A stretch of 54,483 nt of DNA from an uncultured Alphaproteobacteria bacterium (GCA_944391695.1 CALXUO010000055.1:1-54483); one strand, 5' to 3'; numbered from the stretch's first letter, positions 36,262 through 45,263 are shown. The notes: a model not told the origin generated them from the sequence alone. Translations and numbers: made by a program.

Positions 36262-36297
36262 TTTCGCGGAGCAACTCATAAAAGCGGCTCCGCGAAA
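36262..36297 (-). promoter_or_regulatory. Intercistronic hairpin between aaxB and aaxC
   Basis: TTTCGCGGAGC (36262-36272) and GCTCCGCGAAA (36287-36297) form an 11-bp GC-rich stem in the aaxB-aaxC intergenic mRNA. It lacks a proper U run on the minus strand, so it is more likely an mRNA stability or processing element or a weak attenuator that sets the enzyme-to-transporter ratio. Confidence 0.55.
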
Positions 36298-36311
36298 GAT
36301 AAAACAAAGAC

Positions 36312-36896
36312 TTAGAGTTTGGCCGCCGGAGCGTGTTCAAAGTTCAAAAATCCCATAGCGGTTAAACTATAGCCAAATTGTTGCTTAATATTTACATAGT
36401 TATGCCACATTTGGAAGTCGGAGTGCTTTTCAACTCCTCTGATATCCAATTCATGTTTTAGTGATTTGTTTAGCCACATTTCGGCATGGCCTTTGGCAAT
36501 TTCATCGTCAATGTAGGTGTCAAAATATTCTACATATTCGGCAGCCCATCCGCCAATCAATTCGCCATTTTTATCTTTACCCCAACATACGCCAAGTCCG
36601 GTGGCAATGGCTTTGTGGTCATCACGGTTGGCTCCGTTGCCGGCCATTATAACCTCAAGCACTGCGCCATGTTTGAATTGGCTTACTATTTTGTCATTAA
36701 TAGGGACGATTTTGCCAAATAATTCTTTGGGCAAAACTGATGTATAAGGTACAACGTTGAAGTTTTCGATTCTGGCCTGCAATAGAGCCGAGTCGTAGCA
36801 AAATGTCTCAAAAGGTTGGGGCGGAATGCCATCGTCGGCTTGTCCGGCACCACCGGTGATAAAGGCAAATGTTGGATAACGAACACCTTCAGTCAT
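36312..36896 (-). CDS. aaxB: Pyruvoyl-dependent arginine decarboxylase, AaxB type
   Basis: Converts arginine to agmatine and CO2, consuming a proton. The 194-residue proenzyme has the segment [13 protein letters not shown] with Thr52-Ser53, the same position as the self-cleavage site of chlamydial AaxB, where Ser53 becomes the pyruvoyl group. [27 protein letters not shown] and the final [10 protein letters not shown] also match AaxB as I recall it. AAGGAGAATTTACT precedes the ATG. It is the first gene of an aaxB-aaxC unit; the porin gene aaxA of chlamydiae is absent. Transfer between lineages is likely but the direction is unknown. Confidence 0.92.
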   Translation of the reverse strand: MTEGVRYPTFAFITGGAGQADDGIPPQPFETFCYDSALLQARIENFNVVPYTSVLPKELFGKIVPINDKIVSQFKHGAVLEVIMAGNGANRDDHKAIATGLGVCWGKDKNGELIGGWAAEYVEYFDTYIDDEIAKGHAEMWLNKSLKHELDIRGVEKHSDFQMWHNYVNIKQQFGYSLTAMGFLNFEHAPAAKL

Positions 36897-36957
36897 AGTA
36901 AATTCTCCTTATATTAGAATTAATTATTAAAGTAGCTTTGAAATTAAGCTGCTTTTT

Positions 36958-36986
36958 TAAGTATGCTCTACAAGGCTTCGTTTCAA
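36958..36986 (-). promoter_or_regulatory. Putative promoter for aaxB-aaxC
   Basis: On the minus strand TTGAAA (36981-36986) and TACTTA (36958-36963) are 17 bp apart. Between it and aaxB lies a small AAAGCAGCTT/AAGCTACTTT hairpin in the leader. Confidence 0.4.
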
Positions 36987-36992
36987 TAAAGG

Positions 36993-37030
36993 CAAAAAAA
37001 TAACCCCCTTATCCTTTAAGATAGGGGGGT
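36993..37030 (-). terminator. Terminator of pfkA
   Basis: On the minus strand ACCCCCCTATC pairs with GATAAGGGGGTT (one G-T pair) and is followed by ATTTTTTT. Confidence 0.75.
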
Positions 37031-37052
37031 GATAAAAAGTATGATAATAAAT

Positions 37053-38132
37053 CTATATCTCGCCGATATACATGCCTAATTCTTTGGCGGCTGAAACATA
37101 TTTGCCTTTGACATTAACCAAAGTAGTACCTGTTTTTACAACCTCGGGTAAGCTGACGTAAGAGACTTCGCCGTTTTTCCAGATAACCATTTTGTTATCC
37201 TCGCCTTTGTCCAAAAGCTCAACCGCGTTGGCGCCAAAAAGTGAGGCCAATAAACGGTCAAAGGCGACCGGAACACCTGAGCGCTGCAAATGGCCAAGTG
37301 TGGTGACACGAAACTGAAATTCGTTGTAGCGTTTGCTTATTTCATCGCATAGGTATTGCCCAATTCCACCATATATCGTTTCGCCGACCATGTTTTTGTT
37401 GGAGGTTATCGGGGTGCCGTTTTCGGTCTTTAGCCCCTCGGAAACGACAATTACGGCATGATTGCGGCCACGGCGTTTGATCTCTTTTAGTTTGTTGATA
37501 ATGCCATCAAGATTATATGGAATTTCGGGAATTAGGCAAACATCGGCATTGCCGGCTAAGGCAGAATGAAGAGCTAAGTGACCGGCATCGCGTCCCATAA
37601 CCTCTACAATCATGGCGCGATTGTGCGAACGTGCCGTTAATTCTAAGCTGTCAATGGCTGTCGTGCAATATTGTACCGCAGTTTGAAAACCAACTGAAAA
37701 TTCGGTAATCGGAGTGTCATTATCAATTGTTTTGGGAATGCCAATAATTTTTACTAATGATCCTTTGCACATATTAGATACAATATTCATGCTACCATCT
37801 CCGCCGATGACAATAATGGCATCAAGACCAAGCTCTTTTACCCCAATAGCAAAACGTTTGGATACTTCTTCCAATGATTCTATACGCAAGCCTTTGTTCA
37901 GAGATCCAAGATATGAGCCGCTAAGTCTCGGCCAAGGAGAATCGCTGAAGTTGCTTATGGTTAAAACTTCGTAACTATGCGGCTTTTCGGTAATTCCTTC
38001 CGTGCCGTCTTTAATTCCGTAAACTTCCCAACCTTTTTTGGTCGCCGCTTCTACAACCGCACTAATGGTTGCATTGAGCCCGGCACAATCACCGCCGGAG
38101 GTAAGTACTCCTATTCTTTTGATTTTACTCAT
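37053..38132 (-). CDS. pfkA: 6-phosphofructokinase
   Basis: Phosphorylates fructose-6-phosphate to the 1,6-bisphosphate. The 359 residues include TSGGDCAGLNA, the nucleotide site IVIGGDGSMN and the catalytic GIPKTIDNDTP. GGDGS is typical of ATP users, whereas PKTIDND (Lys rather than Gly) is shared with the pyrophosphate-using and mixed group III enzymes; taken together an ATP-dependent group III type is likely. AGGAGTCTTTAAAGA precedes the ATG. Pgi and Tpi are also encoded in this window. Confidence 0.9.
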   Translation of the reverse strand: MSKIKRIGVLTSGGDCAGLNATISAVVEAATKKGWEVYGIKDGTEGITEKPHSYEVLTISNFSDSPWPRLSGSYLGSLNKGLRIESLEEVSKRFAIGVKELGLDAIIVIGGDGSMNIVSNMCKGSLVKIIGIPKTIDNDTPITEFSVGFQTAVQYCTTAIDSLELTARSHNRAMIVEVMGRDAGHLALHSALAGNADVCLIPEIPYNLDGIINKLKEIKRRGRNHAVIVVSEGLKTENGTPITSNKNMVGETIYGGIGQYLCDEISKRYNEFQFRVTTLGHLQRSGVPVAFDRLLASLFGANAVELLDKGEDNKMVIWKNGEVSYVSLPEVVKTGTTLVNVKGKYVSAAKELGMYIGEI

Positions 38133-38157
38133 TCTTTAAAGACTCCTGCTTTTCAAG

Positions 38158-38186
38158 TTGCATTATTTGTCATTTTGGTGTATACT
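38158..38186 (+). promoter_or_regulatory. Promoter for the DUF465-like gene
   Basis: TTGCAT (38158-38163) and TATACT (38181-38186) are 17 bp apart, 76 nt before the ATG at 38263. Confidence 0.5.
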
Positions 38187-38262
38187 AATACAGATTTAAG
38201 AAATATTTTCCAGAAAAAAATGTAATTTAATAAGATTTTTTTAGCGAAAGGATATTAATTTT

Positions 38263-38475
38263 ATGTTAAACCAGAACCAAAAAGCTCGTTTGTTACAACA
38301 GCTTTGTGAGTTGAAGCTTGAAGAACGCCGTGTTCGCTCAGATATTCGTCATTTGGTTAAAGATAATCGGACAATCGATTTTTTTAAGGCTAAACAACTC
38401 AATAGTCTTAAATCAGGTGTTAGACAGAAGATTAAAACGGTTGAAGCAAAAATTACGCCCAATATTATTGCCTAA
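38263..38475 (+). CDS. Small helical protein, DUF465/YdcH-like
   Basis: A 70-residue, all-helical, basic protein with two predicted helices and the pattern L-x2-L-K-x2-x-R spread as in DUF465 (YdcH) proteins, which are abundant in alphaproteobacteria (for example FFKAKQLNSLKSGVRQKIK). AAAGGA lies upstream at workable spacing. It has its own promoter and terminator. Function is unknown, and the family match is by general pattern only. Confidence 0.6.
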   Translation: MLNQNQKARLLQQLCELKLEERRVRSDIRHLVKDNRTIDFFKAKQLNSLKSGVRQKIKTVEAKITPNIIA

Positions 38476-38502
38476 ACAACATAAAAAGTGAGTTTTATTA
38501 TG

Positions 38503-38538
38503 ATAAGGGAGAGAATAGTGTACTATTTTCTCCCTTAT
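38503..38538. terminator. Long symmetric terminator between convergent genes
   Basis: ATAAGGGAGAGAATAGT pairs with ACTATTTTCTCCCTTAT over 17 bp with one G-T pair. It sits between the DUF465-like gene and ppiD and can serve both. Confidence 0.75.
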
Positions 38539-38541
38539 TGG

Positions 38542-40425
38542 TTAGTTCTCAAGCCCAAGCAGACGATATTTAATTCTTACGTCCATATCTTTGGCATAAC
38601 TGTCAATTAGTTCTGAGGCCATGCTTTCTTCCAGGTCATGACGCATCTCGGTGTTGATGGAGTCAAGCTGGGATGGGCTTTCGGAAACAAGGTGGTTAAT
38701 TATCTTTACGGGGGTGATAACTGTTGTCATACTGCCGGAAGATAAAATCTTATACTCGTTTAACGGTGTTTGATAGGCTTCGGCTAATTGCGATGAATTA
38801 AGCTTGGCAAAAGATTCACCACGTTTTAGCGGTTTGGTGGTCGTGAGCTTGAGATTAAAACGTGATGCTATGTCGGCTAGCTCATCGCCGCTGTCTAAGT
38901 CGGCAACAATGTCGTTTATAATCTCTTGGGCAATGGCTGATTTCTCGTTTTCGGTCCAGATTTTTATAATTTCTGGACGAACGGAGGTCAAATCTTTGAT
39001 GTGGGCATCTTCAATCCCGGTTACGGAGGCAAAGATAAAGCTATCATCGGTTTCAATGGTTTGGCTTACTTCTCCCTCGTTGTAGGAAAAAGCCGCATCC
39101 AGAAAATCAGGCGATGATATCAAAGAAGAAAAATTTTTGCCGCTTAAAGATGTATAACTGCCATCTTCTTTGAGTCCCTTTACGGTGTTGAGTTTGGCGT
39201 TATATCGATTGGTTATGTCGGCAAAAGTGGCCCCGGCACCTATCATGTCTTCAATCTCGGTGATGGTGTTGAGGGCATGATCATAGGCTTGTTCATGTTG
39301 CAAAGTGGCAATAATTTTGCTTTTAACCGCAGAAAGAGGTGTTTCTTTCTTGGGGATTATTTTAACAACTTTGAGAATGTGCCAGCCAAATTCCGAATTA
39401 ATAGGACCGACAATTTGATTTAACTTAGCATCAAATATATCTTGTGATAATTCAGGCAAAAGCGAATCGGCTGTTACCGTACCAAGATTGGTGGTGTTTT
39501 TGTCTTGGTTGGCTTTTTGAGCAGCAACAAGATAAAAATCTTTGCCTTGGTTTATTTCTGATAAAGCAGCTTCAGCTGTTTCTTCGTCATCAAATACCAT
39601 TTGTAAAACATTGCGTTGTTCTGGTATTACATACTCAAAAATATTGGCTTGATAATAGGCTTCTATTTCATCTTCATCGGGAGTGATGTCTGATGCAAGG
39701 TCGGATATCTTTAACTCAATAAACGAAACATCGCGCTTCTCGGGTTCTTCAAATTGCGGAGCAAAGTCTTCGTAATATTGCTCTATCTCTTCAAGGGAAA
39801 TATCCCGATCTATTTTTAATTCTTGAGGGTCAATAGTAACATAGCTAAAGATTTTTTGCTGGTTTTCTATTTGCGCAATGTAGCTGTTCATAAAACTTGG
39901 AAACGCAATGTTCTCTACCGGAGAATATACCAAATGACGGCTCAGGATATTTTTGCGCAAATTGTCAATGTATTCTTGCTCGCTCATGTCAAAATATGAA
40001 AGTTGGCGACGTAAAAGCTCAGGGTTGAATTTGCCGGATGCATCCATAAACTCAGGCTGAGTGGCTATGATCTGCTCAATAAGCTCGTCGGAGATACTGG
40101 CACCTTTCTTCTCGGCCTCGCGGGCAATAATCATGTCGGTAACATTTTGCTTTACAAGCGAGGTTAGAATGTCTTTACGCATGTTGTCGTCAATGTCAAT
40201 ATCTTCGCCAAACATCTTTTGCGATTTGCGGATGCTGTCTTGAAGCTTGGAGTTCATTTCATCTTGCATTATCTCTTTGTCGTCAACCTTGATTACCGCA
40301 CGGTTCTTGCCTGCCGATGTAACATAGCCCGAAATTCCGAATAACGACATAAAACTAAGAGCCGTTAGCGCCAAAATGGCTTTGGTTAACCAAGAATCCT
40401 GATATTTTCTTATTTTGCTTATCAT
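38542..40425 (-). CDS. ppiD: Peptidyl-prolyl isomerase PpiD / SurA-N-like chaperone
   Basis: A periplasmic folding factor anchored by one N-terminal membrane helix (about residues 15-38, AILALTALSFMSLFGISGYV). A SurA-like N-terminal helical domain (about 45-180), a parvulin domain (about 240-350, with ending FGWHILKV) and a degenerate C-terminal region follow. The 627-residue length is typical. The start at 40425 (MISKIRKYQ) has AAGGA upstream; a longer start at 40458 adds a hydrophilic stretch before the usual N-terminus. It is divergent from tpiA, a common alphaproteobacterial arrangement. Confidence 0.9.
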   Translation of the reverse strand: MISKIRKYQDSWLTKAILALTALSFMSLFGISGYVTSAGKNRAVIKVDDKEIMQDEMNSKLQDSIRKSQKMFGEDIDIDDNMRKDILTSLVKQNVTDMIIAREAEKKGASISDELIEQIIATQPEFMDASGKFNPELLRRQLSYFDMSEQEYIDNLRKNILSRHLVYSPVENIAFPSFMNSYIAQIENQQKIFSYVTIDPQELKIDRDISLEEIEQYYEDFAPQFEEPEKRDVSFIELKISDLASDITPDEDEIEAYYQANIFEYVIPEQRNVLQMVFDDEETAEAALSEINQGKDFYLVAAQKANQDKNTTNLGTVTADSLLPELSQDIFDAKLNQIVGPINSEFGWHILKVVKIIPKKETPLSAVKSKIIATLQHEQAYDHALNTITEIEDMIGAGATFADITNRYNAKLNTVKGLKEDGSYTSLSGKNFSSLISSPDFLDAAFSYNEGEVSQTIETDDSFIFASVTGIEDAHIKDLTSVRPEIIKIWTENEKSAIAQEIINDIVADLDSGDELADIASRFNLKLTTTKPLKRGESFAKLNSSQLAEAYQTPLNEYKILSSGSMTTVITPVKIINHLVSESPSQLDSINTEMRHDLEESMASELIDSYAKDMDVRIKYRLLGLEN

Positions 40426-40590
40426 TTTATTATGTTCCTTAAAATAACGAGAAGACACTTATAATTGTCGCTGATTATAATAGCTTTATTATTTTATACA
40501 ACTACTCAAATATTGGTGTTGAAAAGTTTTTTCGACTATGCTAGAAAAAGGGTAATTTGATGATAATGTTGAGAATGAAGGAATTGGATT

Positions 40591-41349
40591 ATGGCTCGTA
40601 AGATGATGATTGCCGGTAACTGGAAAATGAACGGCCTTTTGGCTGACGGTGTTGCTTTGGCTCAAGAGATAAAGGTTGATGTTAAAGCAAAGAAAAGAAA
40701 TTGTGAATTTGTGGTTTGTCCGCCGTTTACTCTGCTTGGTGCGGTTAAAAAAGCTTTGAAAGGATGTCGGGTAGCTTTGGGGGCTCAGGACTGTCATTTT
40801 GAAGAAAAGGGAGCCCATACCGGCGATATTAGCCCGGAGATGCTGCTTGATTGTGGTTGTACTTATGTTATTTTGGGGCATTCGGAGCGTCGGGCCGATC
40901 ACGGAGAAACAAGCGAATTGGTTTGCAAAAAAGCTAAGGCCGCATATAAAGCCGGGTTGAAAACCATTATTTGTATCGGTGAAACATTGGCTCAGCGTGA
41001 AAAGGGTGAAACGATTGATATTTGCTCAAAACAAATATTGGAATCGGTTCCAAATGATGCAACGGCTGCTGATACTGTGATTGCATATGAACCGGTTTGG
41101 GCAATTGGTACCGGCAAAACTCCGACAGCACAAGATGTTGAAGATGTTCATGCCGCAGTACGCAAAGTATTGGCTAAAAAATTAGGCAGAGCGCAAGCTA
41201 ACAAAATGCGCATTTTATACGGCGGCTCGGTTAAACCGTCAAATGCCAAAGAATTGCTCTCTTTGCCGGATGTTGATGGCGGGCTTATCGGCGGTGCAAG
41301 TCTGAAAGCTGCTGATTTTATGGCAATTGCCGATAATGCAGGGTGTTAA
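40591..41349 (+). CDS. tpiA: Triosephosphate isomerase
   Basis: Interconverts dihydroxyacetone phosphate and glyceraldehyde-3-phosphate. The 252 residues contain the active-site Lys in AGNWKMNG, His in ILGHSERR, the catalytic Glu in AYEPVWAIGTGKTP (loop 6) and the phosphate-binding LYGGSVKPSN and GLIGGASL. AAGGAATTGGATT precedes the ATG. It is the first gene of tpiA-secG-pyrG. Confidence 0.97.
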   Translation: MARKMMIAGNWKMNGLLADGVALAQEIKVDVKAKKRNCEFVVCPPFTLLGAVKKALKGCRVALGAQDCHFEEKGAHTGDISPEMLLDCGCTYVILGHSERRADHGETSELVCKKAKAAYKAGLKTIICIGETLAQREKGETIDICSKQILESVPNDATAADTVIAYEPVWAIGTGKTPTAQDVEDVHAAVRKVLAKKLGRAQANKMRILYGGSVKPSNAKELLSLPDVDGGLIGGASLKAADFMAIADNAGC

Positions 41350-41374
41350 TTGATTTAGTTTTGAGGAAAAAATA

Positions 41375-41701
41375 ATGGGAACAGTTTTATTGGTTATTCA
41401 TTTGTTGGTTTGTATTTTTTTGGTGGCTTGCATATTAATGCAGCGTTCTACCGGCGGTGCTTTGGACGGGCTGGGCGGCGGCTCGGGAGCCTCCAGCTTC
41501 TTAAGCGTCAGAGGAACGGGAAATCTTTTGACCAGGACAACGGCTATTTTGGCAACGATGTTGTTTGTTACCAGTATTTCGCTTGCATTGTATTATCGCG
41601 GTGAGGCAAAGCCAAGAGAATCGTTGTTGGATAAAGCGGCGGCAAGCCAAAGTGTTCCGGCGCAACCGTCTGCTCCGGAAGCTCCGGTGGCCGAAAAGTA
41701 A
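41375..41701 (+). CDS. secG: Preprotein translocase subunit SecG
   Basis: A small accessory subunit of the SecYEG channel. The 108 residues have two membrane helices (about 3-20 and 52-70) separated by the conserved MQRSTGGALDGLGGGSGASSF-type glycine-rich loop, and an Ala/Pro-rich C-terminus. GAGGAAAAAATA precedes the ATG. The position between tpiA and pyrG is classical for alphaproteobacteria. Confidence 0.93.
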   Translation: MGTVLLVIHLLVCIFLVACILMQRSTGGALDGLGGGSGASSFLSVRGTGNLLTRTTAILATMLFVTSISLALYYRGEAKPRESLLDKAAASQSVPAQPSAPEAPVAEK

Positions 41702-41794
41702 TGGCAAAAAAATGAAAATAACGGAGGCATCTTCTCAAAAAAACAGAGAAGGTGCCTCTATCACTTTTAAATCATGAAAATAGGAACTTTTAAA

Positions 41795-43432
41795 ATGTCT
41801 GAAAATACCAAATTTATATTTATTACTGGCGGTGTGGTTTCGTCTTTGGGAAAGGGGCTTGCTTCGGCCTCGTTGGCCTCGATTTTGCAGGGGAGAGGGT
41901 TTAAGGTGAGGATGCGCAAGCTTGACCCGTATCTTAATGTGGATCCGGGGACGATGAGCCCTTATCAACATGGTGAAGTTTTTGTTACCGATGACGGTGC
42001 CGAAACGGATTTGGATTTGGGACATTATGAAAGATTCTCAGGTGTGCCTTGTCATAAGACCGACAGTATTACCACCGGAAAAATTTATCAGAGAGTGATT
42101 GATAAAGAGCGTCATGGCGACTATTTGGGGGCGACAATTCAGGTTATTCCGCATGTTACCAATGAAATTAAGAGCTTTATTTTATCAGACATTACCGATG
42201 AGGATTTTGTGTTGTGTGAAATCGGTGGTACAGTGGGCGATATTGAGGGACAGCCTTATTTGGAGGCTATTCGTCAGGTGGCATATGAGCTGGGTAGAGA
42301 AAGGGCGATGTTTATTCATGTTACTTTGCTTCCTTATATTCCGACGGCAGGTGAATTAAAAACTAAGCCGACTCAACACTCGGTTAAAAAGTTACAGGAA
42401 TATGGTATTCAACCGGATATGTTGCTTTGTCGCTCGCAGATGGCTATTCCGCAAAATGAAAAACGCAAAATTGCTTTGTTTTGCAATATAAGAGAAGAAA
42501 ATGTCATTACCGCGCTTGATGTCAGTAGTATTTATCAGGTGCCGGTGGCGTATTCAAACGAAGGAATGGACAAAGCCGTATGCAAACATTTTGGGATTGA
42601 ATGCTCTAAAGAGCCTGATTTGAGCAAGTGGGAAAAAATTCTTGATAATTTGCGTCATCCTGAAGGCGAGGTCAGGATTGCGGTGGTCGGTAAATATGTC
42701 AAGCTGTTGGAAGCCTATAAATCCTTGAATGAGGCATTAACGCACGGAGGAATCGCTAACAAGTATAAGGTTAAGGTTAAATGGATTGATTCTGAAGTGT
42801 TGGAGACGGAATCGGTTGAGGAGCATTTGAGCGATGTTAGCGGAATTTTGGTGCCGGGCGGTTTTGGCCAACGCGGAACTGAGGGGAAAATTGCCGCCAT
42901 CAAATATGCTAGAGAGCACAAAATTCCATTTTTGGGGATTTGTTTTGGTATGCAGATGGCGGTTATTGAAACTATGCGTAATGTCGCAGGGATTAAAAAT
43001 GCCGGTACGACTGAGTTTAGCTCTGATTGTGAACCTGTGGTTGGGTTGATGACTGAGTGGGATAAAGAAGGTGCTAAAGAAATTCGCCACAAAGACGGTG
43101 ATTTGGGCGGTACGATGCGCCTGGGGGCTTATGAATGTGTGTTGGCGCCAAACTCGTTGGTGGCTAAGATTTATGGCAAAGAAAAAATATCGGAAAGACA
43201 CCGCCACAGATATGAGGTTAATATGAAATATGCCGATACACTAAAGCGCTCTGGTATGGAGATTGTCGGTAAGTCGCCGGACGGTAAATTGCCGGAGATT
43301 GTTGAGATTAAAGACCATCCGTGGTTTATCGGTGTGCAGTTTCATCCGGAGTTGAAGTCAAAGCCGTTTGATCCGGCACCTTTATTTGTGTCTTTTGTGA
43401 AGGCAGCTATTGACAAAAGTCGGTTGATTTAA
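41795..43432 (+). CDS. pyrG: CTP synthase
   Basis: Makes CTP from UTP, ATP and glutamine. The 545 residues give the standard two-domain enzyme: synthase domain ([14 protein letters not shown], about 1-265) and class I glutaminase domain with nucleophile Cys in GICFGMQ and the His/Glu pair in QFHPE. The start at 41795 (MSENTKF) follows AGGAACTTTTAAA; an in-frame ATG seven codons earlier is also possible. It belongs to the tpiA-secG-pyrG run. Confidence 0.96.
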   Translation: MSENTKFIFITGGVVSSLGKGLASASLASILQGRGFKVRMRKLDPYLNVDPGTMSPYQHGEVFVTDDGAETDLDLGHYERFSGVPCHKTDSITTGKIYQRVIDKERHGDYLGATIQVIPHVTNEIKSFILSDITDEDFVLCEIGGTVGDIEGQPYLEAIRQVAYELGRERAMFIHVTLLPYIPTAGELKTKPTQHSVKKLQEYGIQPDMLLCRSQMAIPQNEKRKIALFCNIREENVITALDVSSIYQVPVAYSNEGMDKAVCKHFGIECSKEPDLSKWEKILDNLRHPEGEVRIAVVGKYVKLLEAYKSLNEALTHGGIANKYKVKVKWIDSEVLETESVEEHLSDVSGILVPGGFGQRGTEGKIAAIKYAREHKIPFLGICFGMQMAVIETMRNVAGIKNAGTTEFSSDCEPVVGLMTEWDKEGAKEIRHKDGDLGGTMRLGAYECVLAPNSLVAKIYGKEKISERHRHRYEVNMKYADTLKRSGMEIVGKSPDGKLPEIVEIKDHPWFIGVQFHPELKSKPFDPAPLFVSFVKAAIDKSRLI

Positions 43433-43473
43433 TAAAAATCTTCCGTTTGAAATAGTTGCAGGAAAAAATAAAG

Positions 43474-44022
43474 ATGAAAAGAATATTTTTCTGGGCATTG
43501 TTTTTGTGCTTGATGACCGGAAGAGCTGAGGCTGATTGGTTTGAGGAGTGGAGCAAGCAAACTTGGGAAGAGGCCAAGTATGTGTGGCGGGCCGATCACT
43601 ATGATATGTATGTGCCGCTTTATGCCTGGCATAACAGATGGGCTTATGATGATGACCATATTGCCAAATATAATGAAAATGCTTTTGGTTTTGGCTTGGG
43701 CAAATCGGTTTATGACGAGGAAGGTAATTGGTATGGCCTATATGCGTTTGCGTTTAAGTATTCTGACTATGAGCTGGAGACTGTGGCGGGTAAAAAAAAA
43801 AAAAAAAATTGGGATTTGGATGCCGATGGCGACTGGAAAGCAGGTGTCGGCTATACTATTGGGATGACCCAAAGGGAAGAATATGCTTATATCCCAATCC
43901 CGATGCCGCTACCGATTGCCGGAATCGAATATAAAAGAATCGCTTTGCAGGGGGCATATGTGCCGGGGTTGAAAAATTTTGGCAATGTGGCATTGTTTTG
44001 GGTGAGATTTAATTTGGATTAA
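43474..44022 (+). CDS. pagP: Lipid A palmitoyltransferase PagP-like
   Basis: Outer-membrane beta-barrel enzyme that adds palmitate to lipid A. The 182-residue precursor has a signal peptide (cut near AEA-DW) and close PagP landmarks: YDMYVPLYAWHNRWAYD with the catalytic His, KYNENAFGFGLGKS, WYGLYAFAFK, YIPIPMPLPIAGIEY and the final WVRF. Where E. coli has Asp76-Ser77 (AFKDS) this protein reads AFKYS, so the Asp is replaced. The codons after AGK contain 16 consecutive A. The start at 43474 has AGGAAAAAATAAAG; an upstream TTG is rejected. Confidence 0.87.
   Translation: MKRIFFWALFLCLMTGRAEADWFEEWSKQTWEEAKYVWRADHYDMYVPLYAWHNRWAYDDDHIAKYNENAFGFGLGKSVYDEEGNWYGLYAFAFKYSDYELETVAGKKKKKNWDLDADGDWKAGVGYTIGMTQREEYAYIPIPMPLPIAGIEYKRIALQGAYVPGLKNFGNVALFWVRFNLD
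43792..43807 (+). repeat. A16 homopolymer inside pagP
   Basis: Sixteen consecutive A encode five Lys and the first base of Asn in a periplasmic or surface loop of the barrel. The length makes slippage likely, either in replication (phase variation) or in transcription. The frame is open in this assembly. Confidence 0.8.
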
Positions 44023-44084
44023 AAAAAAGAAAAGCCGACTTTTGAGGAATAATATAAAAAATTTAGACAGGGTGTAAAAAAAGC

Positions 44085-44112
44085 TTGATTATTTTTGTTT
44101 TGTGCTTTATCT
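44085..44112 (+). promoter_or_regulatory. Putative promoter for tRNA-Leu
   Basis: TTGATT (44085-44090) and TTATCT (44107-44112) are 16 bp apart, giving a start about 20 nt before the mature tRNA. Confidence 0.35.
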
Positions 44113-44137
44113 GTTAGGACAGCTTTATTGATATAAA

Positions 44138-44223
44138 GCGGCCATGGCGGAATTGGTAGACGCGTAACGTTGAGGTCGTTATGGGCTAAGCCCGTGGAAG
44201 TTCAAGTCTTCTTGGCCGCACCA
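44138..44223 (+). tRNA. tRNA-Leu (anticodon GAG)
   Basis: The acceptor GCGGCCA pairs with TGGCCGC. The anticodon stem TAACG/CGTTA encloses TTGAGGT, giving anticodon GAG. A long variable arm (TGGGCTAAGCCCGT) marks a class II tRNA, and the T arm is GGAAGTTCAAGTCTTC. CCA is encoded. Unlike tRNA-Arg and tRNA-Met here, there is no tail duplication downstream. Confidence 0.94.
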
Positions 44224-44309
44224 AAATAAAGCTTTTTTTATGCCCGACGGAGACGCCATCGATTTGTTCTTTATTTTTTTCTTATAGTTAGAGGAGGAGG
44301 TTAAAGCTT

Positions 44310-45263
44310 ATGTTTAAGGTTTCAAAGACAGATGCTAACGGAAAACTCTTGAAACTGAAGAAAAATAGGCTTTATCCAGGCTCGTGGATTAATCTTATCA
44401 ATCCGACAAATGAAGAATTGGAAAAACTTTCGAAATGGATTGATTGGGATGTGGATACCCTGAAAAGTTCGTTGGATGTTGATGAGCGCTCGCGTATTGA
44501 ACACGAGGGCAATAATTTTATGGTGATTGTCAATTTGCCTTTGTTGGATGATGACGGTCATTTTGATACTTTGCCTTGTTCGATGATTTTTACGCCTAAA
44601 AATTTTATAACTCTTTGCTCCAGAGAAAACAGAATCTTGGGGGCTTTTACCAAAGCAACCGCCAGTACTTTTGATACTAAGAATAAAACAGGGTTGATGT
44701 TAAGTATTTTGTATAAATCGACTCAGTTTTATTTGCGATATTTGAAGATAATTAACCGCAAAACCGAATCTATAGAATATAATTTGCGTAATACTACCAA
44801 TAATGAGGAATTGTTTTTGTTGATGGAGATCCAAAAGTCGTTGGTATATTTTACAACGGCGTTGCGTGATAATCAGTTGGTGTTGCAAAAACTTTTGCGG
44901 ATGATTAAGGTTAAGACAATTAATAATCTGGTGGCTTTCAGCGAAGATGATATTGATGTTTTGGAAGATATTATGATTGAAAATAAACAGGCAATAGAGA
45001 TGGTTGATATGCACAGAACCATTTTGGAAAGTATGATGGATGGTTTTGCCTCGGTTATCAATAATAATGTTAACCAAGTGATGAAATTCTTGGCGGCAAT
45101 TACGATTATATTGTCTATTCCTACGATGTTGGCAAGTTTTTGGGGAATGAATTTAGGTGTACCTTTGACCAGAAGTGAATATGGGTTTTGGTATGTAGTG
45201 GCAACGTCTGTTTTGCTTACTGTTTTGGTTATTTTGTTCTTCCGTAAGAAAAAAATGTTTTAG
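44310..45263 (+). CDS. corA: Magnesium/metal transporter CorA
   Basis: A pentameric Mg2+ (Co2+, Ni2+) channel. The 317 residues comprise a cytoplasmic funnel domain (about 1-250) and two C-terminal membrane helices. The signature GMN selectivity motif is visible as FWGMNLGVPL between the helices, and the C-terminus is basic. AGGAGGAGG lies upstream of the ATG. It is single, after tRNA-Leu. Confidence 0.93.
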   Translation: MFKVSKTDANGKLLKLKKNRLYPGSWINLINPTNEELEKLSKWIDWDVDTLKSSLDVDERSRIEHEGNNFMVIVNLPLLDDDGHFDTLPCSMIFTPKNFITLCSRENRILGAFTKATASTFDTKNKTGLMLSILYKSTQFYLRYLKIINRKTESIEYNLRNTTNNEELFLLMEIQKSLVYFTTALRDNQLVLQKLLRMIKVKTINNLVAFSEDDIDVLEDIMIENKQAIEMVDMHRTILESMMDGFASVINNNVNQVMKFLAAITIILSIPTMLASFWGMNLGVPLTRSEYGFWYVVATSVLLTVLVILFFRKKKMF

